The position numbers were made by a program, and so were the translations under genes. The notes beneath the pieces were generated by a model, which had not been told where the DNA came from, ran no database searches, and worked only from the letters and a program-made list of their open reading frames with translations. Positions 36,788-49,106 of a stretch of 64,000 nt of DNA are shown piece after piece. The first letter of the stretch is position 1; every line of letters begins with the position of its first letter. Where the stretch lies: NCBI GenBank assembly GCA_014904845.1, contig MU119310.1:104609-168608 (forward strand), given 5' to 3'. Source of the DNA: Acephala macrosclerotiorum (lineage: Eukaryota > Ascomycota > Leotiomycetes > Helotiales > Mollisiaceae).

Positions 36788-38155
36788 TTAGCACTTAGGC
36801 AGTAGATTGCATACCGGTGTTGGAAAGCAAGTGAAGAGAGGCTGTTTTTCGGGTGAAATTTCTTTCAGCCCTTCGTGCGTATGATCCTTTGGGGGTGAAT
36901 TGTCCATGTACAGCCAGGACGAGATAAAAACGATAAGACCACCTGGGATCGTGAGTGGCGACATGGCTGTGCCGAAAAAAATTGGCGATAGGTATAGCAA
37001 GATACCTGTGGCCACAGCAGAAGCCAAGCACTTAACCACAGCATTGGCATCTACTTTAGTTAGCTTTAGTGTTTGCAAAATCGAGGCAACTGACATTTGT
37101 ACACTGCTGTGATCGCAATACCCATGAAGACATTGCTGATGACGACAAGGAAGGAACCCCAAGTAGTATACCCAGTGAAAAAGCTAGGTTCGGTTGACTT
37201 GATGATTCGAATGGTGAAGTGGATCATGATGTTGACGATGGACCCAGCCGCATACAAGACAGCATTTTGCGCATGCAGCGAGGCGTTATCGGCCTTTAGT
37301 AGAGCTTGATTATAGACTCCAGCAACTGCACTGACGGCAACTTGGGAGAATAGGACAAAATATGTGAATAGGGGATATGAGACGCCTGTGTCCGGGCGGT
37401 ATTGCGTCGTCATCAATCCGCAGAGCTGTGAGTTGTCAGACCAGCAGAGACAGTAGAGAGTGCGCGCCTCAACGCACCTGAATTACTATGGCGAGCCATT
37501 GGGTCTTCGATATCTTGGTTCCGAGAGTGATGACTGTCACAACAGCCGTGATGAAAATGACACCGGCTCGTGTCAATGCAATTGTCCCTGGATCTGCAAG
37601 TTTGTATGCAACAAAAATCTGGAAGTCACCTATCAGTATGACGCAGAGAGGAAACATGAGAAGTATTACCGTGTTGTTGATGAGTGCATACAGAAGTGCC
37701 AGTTTCGCGAACCCGAATCGATTCTCCACAGACACCTCATTCATTCTCAGCATGAACAGCTGCTTGACTGAAGATCCCTGGTACTGATCGAATGGGGAGG
37801 CTGATGTCAATATCTCTGCAATATTTTCATCTTCAACATCGTGAAACTCTGTCGACTCGATGCAATGCTCCTCCTCCTCCGATATTGGAGACGAGGGGAG
37901 TAGAGAATGGCCTCGACCTCTGCTGGAGATTTTTGCTAAACATTCTCGCAGAATGAATGATGCCGAAAGGAGATATTTGAAGAATTCCGAAATCGTCACT
38001 GAACCGGAAACAGAGAAAGCATAGTTGCCATTTGTTTGAGAAGATTTCAAGATGATTCCGATGCCGACTTGAATAACAATCAAACCGAGGGCCGACAAGT
38101 ATGCTGCACTGTTAGCACCAATGACAGGAAAGTTACTTCGTACAATAGAAATCAT
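36788..38155 (-). CDS. nucleotide-sugar transporter (4 exons)
   Basis: Exons 38155-37670, 37618-37478, 37425-37095 and 37050-36788, with GT..AG introns of 44-52 bases; 406 residues if it ends at the stop at 36788. The protein is a multi-spanning membrane protein of the UDP-galactose/CMP-sialate transporter family, which exchanges nucleotide sugars for nucleoside monophosphate across the Golgi membrane. Family features are SAAYLSALGLIVIQVGIG in helix 1, ALTRAGVIFITAVVTVITLGTKISKTQW, the QLCGLMTTQY join, YNQALLK, and the final KYANAVVKCLASAVATGILLY helix pair. An acidic Ser-rich loop (about 85-150) is longer than usual. The second intron (51 bases) is a multiple of three; removing it gives NNTIFVAYKLADPGT, a better match to the family. 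The N-terminus is uncertain: I use the ATG at 38155. Confidence 0.8.
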
Positions 38156-38693
38156 GGTGTTGAAAATATAAACAAGTACAACCCACACCCATCAGCGAAC
38201 TCCTTGATAAGAAGATGGAAGACCCCTAGTGTTGAAGAGTCCGGACTCACTACGAAGGAGTCGTGGCCCGAGCGTAATCAGTTTGAAAGTTGACTCAGGG
38301 GTTGTTCGCCCTTGCAGCAGCCTTGAACGCCACAATGTAGCTTCGCGACGCGATTTCGCATTCCTCATGTCCCGAATGGAGAGAATGCGATATTGTCCAG
38401 ATAATTCCTTTTGAAGTTGGGACTTCAACTTCTACAATTCGTGCCCTTGGTCCCCATCAGGACATTACGTTTCGTCTTCGCCTGTCCTCAATCCATTATT
38501 GAACCAACCTCTCCAAGGGAACGGTGCGCGTCAATTGTTACTTGTCATATCCGAGGTGAGAGGACACAACACGAGAGTCGAATCGTTTCTGCAAGCCTGC
38601 TCTAACTATCGAAGATCTATCTTAAACCTTTGCAGACATCAAGCTAGAGATTAGTATCAGATCCAAAGGACTTGTTCCAACACTCCACTCCAA
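38156..38693. promoter_or_regulatory. shared divergent promoter region
   Basis: 538 bases separate the start of the transporter (minus) from the start of the trifunctional enzyme (plus). A shared spacer of this size often gives joint regulation in fungi. A minus-strand frame inside it (38192-38428) starts with an Arg-rich segment and might hold a missed first exon of the transporter, but no donor and acceptor pair in the right phase was found. Confidence 0.45.
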
Positions 38694-41520
38694 ATGCATC
38701 TCAGAAAATACAGCAGAAACGAGCATAGCCAGGAAAACTCTCAAAATGCGGTTCCCCTCAACATCATTATTCCCATCGGTGGAATCGGAAGTCGGTTCAC
38801 CAAAGAGGGGTACCGATATCCAAAACCCCTCATCAACATTGTTGGAAGACCAATGATCCTGCGTCTCATAGATAACTTGTCCTTGAAACCTGGAGATACA
38901 CTCTGGATGGCGGCAAATGAGGAGATCGACGATGAGTTTAGACTTGGACAATTGGTCATGAAGACATTCCCAAGACTTGACTTCAAATTTTTGAGATTGA
39001 AGCATCAGACGAGAGGTGCATCTGAGACGCTCTATGTCATAACCCAAAGCATGAACAACGAGCACTTGCAGCGACGAACAATATCACTTGACTGTAAGCC
39101 CACAGTTTTCCCAAGAAGAAAGTCCCACTAACCTTCCAGGTGACACTATCTACTGGGCTGACATACTGGCCCATGTCCGCAACCTTCCCCTCGCCCATGG
39201 TGCAGTCTTCTACTTCCCAGACGACGGACACAAGCCCATCTTCTCTTACATCAAGACCTCCTCCACCCCTTCAGAGAACGGTCTCATCGTCGACATCCAA
39301 GAAAAGAAGGCCATTTCCAACAAAGCCAACACCGGTGCCTACGTCTTCGCGACCGCGTCTCTCCTTCAATCTTGGGCCGCCAAATCAATCGACGCCAAAG
39401 CCAACAAGTCTGAAGTCGGAGAGTATTACACCTCTCAGTTGATCGGGATGATGATTTTCGAGGGCAAATTGCCGTTCCTGGGGATTCCGTTGGAGATCAA
39501 GGATTTCAGTTGTGTTGGAACGCCGGAGCAGTTGCAGGATTTGTTGTTGCAGTTGAGGAGCGAGGGGAAGAAGAGCCAGGTCCAGAAGAGGAGGTTCTGT
39601 TTTGATTTAGATATGACGCTTGTTGGTGTTCCGGCTGTGGCGGGAGATTATAAAACTTGTCCGCCGATTTGGAAGAATATCAAGTTGGTGCAGCAGCTCC
39701 ATAAAGCTGGGCATTATATTATCATTGTAAGAAATTGAAGAGGTCGGTTTATACGGGACGAAGACTGACCTTTGACAGCAAACAGCGAGGAGAATGAGGA
39801 CTCATAACGGCAATGTTGGGGCTATTCTCAAGGATGTCGGCATCCTGACTTTCGACCAATTAGCCAAGTATCAGATCCCTTATGATGGTGAGCACTTCCC
39901 TGAAAACACTACTCCATCCCGCGCATTCAATTCGTTCTTTTCTACAACGGGCTGACGCCGTCATAGACCTCCACTTCGGCAAACCCTGGGCGGACGTCTA
40001 CATTGACGACCTCGCCGTGAACGCCAACCTCGACACCATGCGCGAAATTGGCTGGCTCCTCGACGAATCCGAAGACACCCCCCTCACCTCCAACACCCCA
40101 ATCCACCTCTTCCCCATTCCCCCCTCCCAAAACCAAAGCCCCACGATCCGTCCTCGCAGCCCGAGATTTCAACACCGTCCAATACGTCGGCTCTAAGGTC
40201 CTCAAATCATCGAAAAGTGAAGCGATTCTGGGAGAGCTCTATTTCTACTCCCACATGCCAAAGGAATTAGAGAAGATCTTTCCCAAGGTATATGCAGTCG
40301 ATTACCTAGCTGAAACAAACACCTACACCATCGAAATGGAATGGCGTCAAGGCCTCACATTCTCGCACCTCCTTGTCGGTCGTTCCATTACCCGCGGTCG
40401 TCTCCTCACTCTCTTGTCAGGGCTGCGTAAGATCCATACTGCGATGCCTTCTCCTTCAATTCCTACCCTGCCGATCTCAGATGCGTTGGCAGAGAAGTTC
40501 GAGGAGCATAGCGAGGAGAGGATTGGTGGTCCGAATTTGTATGCGAATTATGGAACGAAACTCCGCTCTCGATATTTCGCCAACAAGGAAAGATATGATG
40601 GGTTGGGAGACAAGGCGGGACAATATTTCGAGCGTCTGAACGAATTCCTCGACACTTACGAAGCTGAAGAAAAAGGGGTCAGAACCGCAATCATCCACGG
40701 CGATCCCGTATTCTCCAACATCATCTTGCCAGCCGATGAGAAGGCGGCGAGTTTTATAGATGTGAGGTGTCAACTGGAGGATACGTTGACGACGGAAGGG
40801 GATTTGCATTATGATCTCGCGAAGGTGTTGCAGAGTTTGATAGGGTATGATCATATTCTGCTCACTCCTCTCGACGAGCTCCCCAAAGCAGGCGAAAGAC
40901 TTCTTCAAGAAGCAGACGAGCGAATCCTTGAAAATCTTCGCAGTAAGTCAACCACTCCTCCTTCTCCATCCTTCAATAAAACCCTATACTAACTCTCTCT
41001 GATAGGTATCTTCTGGGAATGGGTAGAAGCAGAATACGGCCTCGGCGTACACCGCAAAACCCTCCTCCGCATAACAGCATCTCTCATGTTCTCCCTCATT
41101 CCACTGCACAGAGAAGAGCTTGGGCCTGTATTCCTCCGTCTCTGCGGTCGTACGCTGGAATTGGCGAGTGGAAGTGGGGCTGGACAGGCGGCGGGGGGTA
41201 TTGGTGGTGGATTGAGGGCTGGGAGTCCGATGGGAGGGGTTATGAGGAGGGTTAGTGAGAGGGGTGTTAGTGGGGAGGTCCATAGAAGTGTGAGCGGAAG
41301 TGCAAGGTCGAGGAATGTGAGTGGGCATGTTCTTGGGGAAGGTAGCTGGACGCCGACGAAAGATGCGACGATGGGGTTGGAGGGGTTGAAGGTTGCGGAT
41401 GGGAATCGAAGGAGGATTTTGGATGTTGAGGTTGAGGGGCTGAAGAGCAAGGTGGAGATGAAGGAGGAGTTGAGGGAGCCGGCTGTGGTGGGGTCTGATA
41501 TAAGCTTCAGTATTATTTGA
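38694..41520 (+). CDS. trifunctional enzyme: nucleotidyltransferase + HAD phosphatase + APH/choline-kinase-like domain (5 exons, apparent frame break)
   Basis: Exons 38694-39093, 39140-39726, 39779-39887, 39967-40942 and 41006-41520, all GT..AG; about 861 residues if the frame break is bridged. Domain 1 (about 22-270) has IPIGGIGSRFTKEGYRYPKP, the nucleotide-binding motif of NTP transferases. Domain 2 (about 285-395) has the HAD motif FDLDMTL (288-294), then QTARR and YIDDLAVNA. Domain 3 (about 435-780) has HGDPVFSNI, the catalytic loop of the aminoglycoside/choline-kinase fold, then FIDV and DLHYDLAKVLQS. A basic Gly/Ser-rich tail ends the protein. Similar separate domains occur in bacterial capsule and phosphocholine decoration pathways. 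It should be cytosolic, making a nucleotide-activated group. The HAD frame closes at 40196, while the kinase frame is +1 and open from before 40048; no sound intron bridges them, so a one-base error, mutation or frameshift is likely near two C6 runs. Confidence 0.75.
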
Positions 41521-41778
41521 TTGAGAGTAGCAAGTACTCATCTTCTATTCTTAAGCTTCCTTTGTTACTCAGGTTATTCAATTGGTTTTCACACGATCAC
41601 GTTGGCGAGTTCTTGCTTTTGGGAAACATGAATATCCTTATATGTTCTGATAAAACAACGTTCTAATACAGGGAAAGAAAGAACTTCTATTCATCATTAG
41701 AATGATCGCAAAAAACACTCCTCCAGACCCTGGAGACTTACGTCTATAAACACATCACCAATTTTCGAACCCCAATTT

Positions 41779-44700
41779 TTAGTTTAGTCCCACTATTCCC
41801 TCCAGTTCATCCTTCTCTCCACTCTGCGCCACCATTCCCTTGAAAACTCCATCTTCGTGCTCTAACAACTCCCTTGGCGTTCCATATTCGGCAGCAACAC
41901 CGTCTTTCATCACTAAAATCCTATCGAAATCCATCACAGTGCTCAGCCTATGCGCAATGACCAACAACGTCGTGTTCGCGAATTCCTCTCTGATGGATCG
42001 TTGAATCAAAGTATCGGTCTTCTTGTCCACAGCCGAAGTAGCTTCATCGAGCAATAGAAGTTTAGGACGAGAAAGAATCGCGCGCGCGAGACAGACTAGT
42101 TGTTTCTGTCCCTGACTCAAATTCCCACCCGAAGAAGAGATGGGACTCGACAAAGACAAAAAGATATTTGTATTTTCCTTATTCGCAGGCTCCGTAGCCG
42201 TCATCGAGGTCGCAGAACTGCCTGTGGTAGTGGTCGAAGATTCGACAGTGAGGAGGTCTTGCTCGGGGACGGGTGTCGAGTCGGTGGAAGGGATGAGATG
42301 GACGCGCTGCAATGCCTCACGGACTTGGAAATCGGAGAATTGATTGAAGGGATCGAGGTTCGAGCGGATTGTACCGGAGAAGAGGACGGGGTCTTGGGGG
42401 ATGATTGCTAGGCGGGTGCGGAGAGAGTGGAGATTTATTTTTGAGATATCGACTCCGTCGATTGTTATGCTCCCACGGCGGGCTTCGAGGAAGCGGAAGA
42501 GGGCGAGGGAGAGGGTTGATTTGCCTATTTGCTGTTAGTTGGGGGAGTAGCGAGGGAAGAAAAGTGCATACCAGCGCCAGTACGGCCAACGATTCCGACT
42601 CGTTGGTTCATTTCGACATGAACGTTCAGTCCTTTCAAGATTGCTGGCAGACCTTCTGCGTACCCAACCTCAAGGTCTTTGATCTCCAGCTCGCCCTTCT
42701 CAGGCCACGAAGCTCGAACGTCTGCACCATCCTCAGGCTCAATCGCAAGACCCGAATACTCGAAAATACGTTCTGCGGCATTCATATCCAGCTCCGTCGC
42801 AGCGAGTAGTCTCAGTGTCATGTTGACTGTTCTTCGATACGACAACGCGAAGGCAAGGGCAAATCCACCCAGCGAAGCATCGATACCCTTGGTCGAAACA
42901 ACAAATGCCGCGACAAGAGTGGAGAACAGAGATCCAACCATCGACATCCTAAAGCCAACCCAGTTGTTGAACAGCCAATTGTGCCAAGTTGCGGTGGTGA
43001 ACAGATCGATCAACTCGTGCATCTTCGTCTCGAAGATCTCAGAGTTGCCAAAGGCACGAATCGTGCTCAATCCTTGAAGCGAAGCAGTAAAGTGAGAAAT
43101 CATTGGAGATTTCTGGATAGATTCAAGTCTCTTGATGGATCGTGCTCCACCAAGGTAACGTAGTGCGATACGACCACAGAAGATGAGGAGAAGGAGAGCA
43201 AAGAGAATGATGTACGGCGAGACTAGCAGTGCTGAGACCATGATTCCGACGATGGAGAGCATTGATGCTGCGACTTGAGCAAAGTTGGATGACAGATTTG
43301 AGTCCATGGCTGTGAAGTCTGCCGTGAAGCGATTCAGAATTCGACCTGTTGGGACTGTATCGAGCCATCTGAGAGGTGTACGAAGGACGCGGTAAGTCAT
43401 ATCTCGGAAGACTTTTCGCGACGCTCGGAGAGATCCACGATAGACAACGTAGAATCGGGTAATGTCGATGACTGTTGAAACGAGAGAGATTATGATGTAT
43501 CCAAGGAGATAGAAGCCCAAGTTACGGTGTTCAAAATTGATTGGAAACGATGATGGCGAGACTTGTGAACTTGCTTGTGCTTGTGATGTCGTTGAGAATG
43601 AACTGGTAGAAGGCGATGCTGGATATCCAACTGAGGCATCGCTTGATTGAAACATCGAGAACAACTTCGGGACAAGCGGCATCGAGAATAGTTCAGAGAA
43701 TCCTGATTCGATATATTGAGAAGGACCTGTGAATGCGGATGAGGCATTGATGCTGCCAAATTGCGTTTGTAAGGCATATGAGTAGACACCGCCTAAGACC
43801 TCCTTATGCTCGTAGCTGGACGTCCAGATCTTGATCCAATAAGATCGACTGAGGTTCAAGCCTTGAGCGATGATGTAAAAAACCAAAACAAAGACCCAAA
43901 ATGGATAGCCACCCGTCGCTTTCAAATAAGTCATGTAGACACTTCGCTTGACACTGCCAGTTTCGCGGGCTTCATCCTCGATGAGCTTCTTTGGAGGTTT
44001 CCTGTCCTTTTTGTCCGCTTTGCCGTTGGTCTCTCCATCTGCCGCTTCGTCGGCATCATCTTCTGGCTTCTTTGGCTTGGCCTCTTTGTCTTCGGCTTGC
44101 ACGATGTCCTGGAAAACAGATGATTCGCGAAGATCTTTGACCAGACCGGCGTGCTCGAGGACTCCTCTGGCTGACAGACAAACTGCATATTTCGCTCGTG
44201 GAAGGCAGAGAGAAGCGTGGTGGGTGACCAGAACACGAGTTCGACCTTCGGCAAGCTCTCCCATCAAGGCATTATCGTAGATATATTTCCCGACATGCGC
44301 ATCAAGAGCTGAGAACACATCATCGAGGATCAATATCCCGGACCGAGAATACAAAGCCCGAGCCAACGTCAGACGCCACTTCTGCCCACCACTGAGACTG
44401 ATACCTTGTGCTCCAACCTCGGTCAAGTCGCCGTCGTCGAAAAGCTCGAGATCTTGAGTGAGAGCACAAGCTTTGAGCACTTTTTCGTATCGAGTCTCGT
44501 CATGAGGAAGTCCGAACAAGATGTTGTCTTTGATGGAAGCATTCTCAATCCAAGGAGTTTGCGCGACGAATGCGATAGCTGATGGGATGATCCAGTCTGC
44601 TGCCGTGGCTTTGTCGTTAAAGCGTTCGCTGACAGGCGGTGCTCGAGGAACAGTAATGCTGCCTGATAGGACGTCGACTTCGCCGAGAACGGCAGCTAAA

Positions 44701-46864
44701 AGTAAAGACTTGCCAGCTCCAGTTGGGCCAAGGATGACGCTGAGCGAATTGTTGGGGAATTGCAAAGTGAGGTCGCGAAGGACGAATTTGTTCTCTCGTG
44801 CTTGGCGTGCCTCTTTGTCCTCATCTGGGTCCACTTCTTCTTCCTCTTTGCCATTGGACATAGAAGGGAAGCTGACAGATACCTTGTCGAAGGAAATTGA
44901 ATCACCGGGATAGGTGTTTTCAGGCTTCTCATCAGATTGAAGGAATTTGTCGATACGGTCGCATGACACCTTGGCATTGATGCCCATCATCATGAGGAAC
45001 GGAACCATTCCTAGAATCCCTTCAAGTTGCATGAAGACACCCAATGCTGTGAAAGCGACCGAAGGCATGAGATCGCCGTGGATGTAGGAGTAAGTTGCCA
45101 GTGCCAAAACCGTCAAAAATACAGGTGCTACGTTTGATCCCAGCATCATATTCAGGTTGTTGAGCTTCGTTTGCCACAACAAGATCAATTCTTCTTCTCT
45201 GACTTCGTTGATTTTGTCAGTCCATTCTGCCTCATTAGCAGAGAACTTGATTTGTCGAATTCCCTGCAGGGCTTCCGAAACAACCTTGGTCTTCTTGTCG
45301 CGTGCTTTCATGAGCTCTTTCTGGACCTTCCCGTATCGGCCTGCGAGGTATTTGTTGACCGGGAAGAAAATGACAATGACGAGCATTCCGGCTAACAAAC
45401 TCTCCCATCCCACAAGAACCCACAAGAAGGCAACCGAAACGACGAATTTCGAAAAGAACATGATGTAGAACTGGTTGATGGCTCCAAAAACACCGACTTG
45501 GTTGGTGTCGACTGCAAACATGTTGATGATGTCTTGTTGACTTTGGTTGCCTTTCTTTTTCTTGTCCGTGTCCTTCTTGGCGGTGTCTGGCTTGCCGTGT
45601 CCATGTCCGTGGGGAGCAGCGCCATTGGCACCATTCGCTTTCTTGTCCTTCTCCTCTTTCTCATCTTTCTCTGCAGAGGGAGGCTCCTTGCAATCCTTCA
45701 ACTTCATCATCTTCTCAAATATCAAAGTCGTGAGAGTCGATCGAATAGGGACTCCGAGTTCAGACCACATCAGCCAAGTGATGCGATAGTCAACGAGAGT
45801 TTCCAGAGCTGTAGCAACGAGAAGGGAGCCAACACAGATCCATGCCCTAGGATCAATGAATCCAAATCCTTCTCGAACCTCGAGGTATCGAAGAAGTTGC
45901 AGCATCGCAAGCTGAGGGGCGGTATCAATCACAGAGGAGAGGATGACCATGAACCATTGAAAGACGAGTGGTCCCCGATAAGCCCAAAATATCTGAAGCC
46001 AGAGAGAAGTGGTAGGTTTCAAAATAATACTCCGGAAATAACTCTTCACATCTTTCGCTCTGACATGAGCATCCATTGACGGCAAATCCTCAGGTTCGAT
46101 GAGCTTGGTTGCCGCGAGGTCGAGAATGTCGGAACTCCAGTTGTATGTATACCTGGTCCATATGGAAGATGTGAGCTGCCTTTCCACGACTTTTCCGTTG
46201 GAATAGACGTCTGGTCGTCGCTTGATGAGGATGAACGTCAGGCCAACTGCGAGTGCAGAGCCTATTTGGACGCCCAGAGTGACGTAGAATGCAATATTCT
46301 GGGGGAAGTCCAAGGTCTGGGAAGAGATCACGATCCCAGCGAGGACAATAATCAGGAAGAATGAGATTGAGCTTTGCACGCCTCTCTCCCACCTAGTGAC
46401 GATCCGGGTCTCGCGGAAGACATCTAAAACTTGCAAAACTGTAAAGACCTGTATTCTGTGAGCTTGCTGCTGCCATCGAAGGAGTTTTTACTTACCCAAG
46501 TCCAAAATAATGTCCAAATGATGGTTTTATATTCTATTCCCAAAGAATCGATGGTGGCAACAACCGCAAGTGCAAGGGACGCCAAAACACCAAAACCTGT
46601 CCCCAAAAAGATTACAATGAACGATCGCTTCGTGGAGTACTTCTCCATCGACTCCTCACTCGCCTCTCCGTCCCCATCTTTATATAACCCATCCTCCTTC
46701 ACAACTTTCGCATTCCGGATATTCTTAGCAAATCGCCATATCACGGGGATCGTGAAAATCGCGATCACAACCGGGATGGCATGCGAGACGGTCTCGAGCG
46801 TCAGGTCCATCTGGTTGAGATTCGGTGGTGGTGCAGCCAAGAGACGAAGCATCGAAAGCTTCAT
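41779..46864 (-). CDS. ABCC-type (MRP) full ABC transporter (3 exons)
   Basis: Exons 46864-46496, 46448-42572 and 42524-41779; introns 47 bases each; product 1663 residues. It is a full-length ABCC transporter with an extra N-terminal membrane region (exon 1 has two to three helices). The core is TMD1-NBD1-TMD2-NBD2. NBD1 has Walker A GPTGAGKS at 697-704, signature LSGGQ at 808-812 and Walker B ILILDD, with Asp where most ABC proteins have the catalytic Glu, as is usual for ABCC NBD1. NBD2 has Walker A GRTGAGKS near 1411-1418 (the second intron falls inside it), signature LSQGQ near 1551 and [12 protein letters not shown] with Glu. A Lys/Gly/His-rich loop precedes TMD1's second part. Length and order resemble fungal vacuolar YBT1/VMR1-like pumps for conjugates or drugs; the substrate is unknown. 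The 3' end converges on the trifunctional gene (258 bases). Confidence 0.92.
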
Positions 46865-47401
46865 TCAACGTCGAAGGATGGTCGGCTGAGATTTGTTGAT
46901 ATGTCGAGAGGAAACACCAGGCAACAATCGCGACGTGATCAGGACCTGCCTAATCCATACTTATCTGGATGTAGCGTCGCAGGTTGAAACGGTATCAAAG
47001 CGAGTTCGGGTGGTAAGGACAACAAGGTAGAAGGCAAGAAGAAGGGTCGGAATTGGTTGCCGATATGGCGGAGGTGTGTTCACAAGTCCCGGATGGATAT
47101 TGAATCTTGATTCGCAAGGAAATTGAGGAGAGGTTGAATCGAGGTTGCAGTGTCGTCGCCGAATTGGGGATGGCTTCGAATGGGCGGTGAGTGGATGCAG
47201 GGCTTTGACATCTGCGGCACAGCAGTCTTTTTCGCAGCCTAAGAAATTTTAATCATTACCAGCATCAAGGCTTCTATTTGTTTATGCTGAGAGTGCTGCC
47301 TGGGCGAACCTCGGAGAGATACTACTTGTCCGAGATTCACAATTCTCTCTCGCACGCCCGATCTGCAAGGAACTCTCGGGAGCAAGCTCGACCGCCCATT
47401 C
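46865..47401. other. upstream region of the ABC transporter gene
   Basis: Probable promoter for the minus-strand transporter starting at 46864. No gene seen. Confidence 0.4.
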
Positions 47402-47655
47402 TACGGAGGTACCGCGGTCAAACATTTATATAATAAACAAAGGTTTAAACGCTATATATAATTTTAATATATTATAACTTTCGCTATACTTAGCAAAAAA
47501 ACTTTTATTAAAATAGTAAAATAATCCCTAACAAAAAATACTACATACTTATTTAGTTTTTATATTTTAGAAATGCGTTATAATTCTAATGCATAAAAGG
47601 CAAAGTTTAAACCCCTGCTAGCGTTATATAAATACTTAACCGCTGTACCTCCGTA
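47402..47655. mobile_element. 254-bp MITE-like element with TA ends (Tc1/mariner type)
   Basis: The left end TACGGAGGTACCGCGGTCAA is matched in inverted orientation by the right end (reads TACGGAGGTACAGCGGTTAA on the minus strand). Similarity continues inward through ATTTATATAA and GGTTTAAAC, about 55 bases per arm with several differences, mostly transitions. The interior is very AT-rich with no coding capacity. TA at both ends fits the target duplication of Tc1/mariner/Fot1-like elements. It probably moved with a transposase from elsewhere and was then mutated by RIP. Inserted between the ABC transporter's promoter and the next gene. Confidence 0.8.
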
Positions 47656-49106
47656 TTTACCGGGCTTGAGATGCATGCGCCTTAAAGCCTCAGTACGCGG
47701 GGCGTCGTCACAGGTTCTTCCAGAACACAAAATGTCACCCTCACCCCAGCGTCTACGGGCGTCTATCGGGTGCTGACAAGGTCTATCGCTGATCTTGATC
47801 AGTCATCTCATGGCTCGACGAACTCAAATGCTTCTTCATTCCGAGCGAGCTGGGAAAATGCCCGGGTGTTGATACGCAAAGCTCATTAAATTTACTACAA
47901 GCTCATAACTTTTCCACTTTGAATAATAACTTATGAATGCATAATGTACTGCAACTCAACAGGGCAATAGACGGACTGCTCGTCCTCATAGTCACCTTTG
48001 TTTCGTCTTGCCTTTGACCAACGTCTCTGAGAGCCGTGCAAGAGATGTTCAAGTCTAACTCACGTGAAAGTCACGCTTCCACGTCCGATGCCATAAATCT
48101 TTACATTGTGGATATCGCCATAATGTGTTCCCACATCTCGTTTCTAGCAGCATCCAATATGAAATATTATATCAAACCGGCCACTTCGTGCTACGTTCGA
48201 GATTGACATATCACGTGCACTGGCCCATCAAAGTCCGTCATGGTTTCCTACCTACTCCTTCCTCATCCCAACAGTCCTGGACATTTTAATTTGAAGATGA
48301 GTCACATTCATGGTCTCCCAGGGTATATATGCATTTCCTTCTACCAGGGTTTCAACAAAAAATCCCGAAGTCCGTGGAAACTGGTCAACGAGGAGATGGC
48401 GGATGCTTGCTGCCATGCTTGCCACTTCGGTAACATCCTCCAGAATTTTGGGGCTTGAGCAGTAAATCGAAGCAGAAGCTCAAGGGTGGTTGATTGAAAT
48501 CAACATTTGACGTGCCTCCTCGAGATTTGGGTTTTGTTGTGAAGTGTTTCGCTGCTGTCAAGATTCAGGGCTTCGGGGACCTTGACGGAAGACTCGAAGA
48601 GCGGAGAGAATGAAATGATTTTTGTTTGAACAGAAATATGGGAAAGCAAGATGGAACGTTTTGAAGTTGATGCCTGCAGAAACTTGGGAGGAAAAGTAGG
48701 TGTGGATAGAGCTATAGAAATGAAGGTAGAGACATCTCACACAATTCTTTCTTGCTTTTGCCTGACCTGCTCACCAAAAATTGAATATGGTTATCAACTG
48801 GTTCCTATTGTGTCATGCTGACAATATGTCTGTGGCTAACTTCAACAGCCCAGCGGACTACTACCACCCTGCCTTCATACGTCTCTCCTCCCACGCCAAG
48901 TCCGCGAATTTCGCCCCCAGAGCAATCTCCAATACAGGCATAGTCTTCAGTATCTTTCTCCTACACCTCGAGTCCGCTTCAAGATTGTCGCGATCGAAAG
49001 GGAACATCGAAGGTAAATTTTGTTTGGAAGGCATTCGTAAGATTGCCCTTGAAGCAGTCAGCAATACACCGTCAGAATAGATAAAATAGACAATACCATA
49101 TCGCTA
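47656..49106. other. intergenic
   Basis: No gene supported. A 99-codon frame at 48781 (plus) overlaps a minus frame over most of its length and has no domain. Confidence 0.4.

Noticed and set aside
40017..40074. 58-base GT..AG intron that would repair the trifunctional frame
   Set aside because: It would remove the residues after YIDDLA that look like conserved HAD sequence, and both splice sites are weak.
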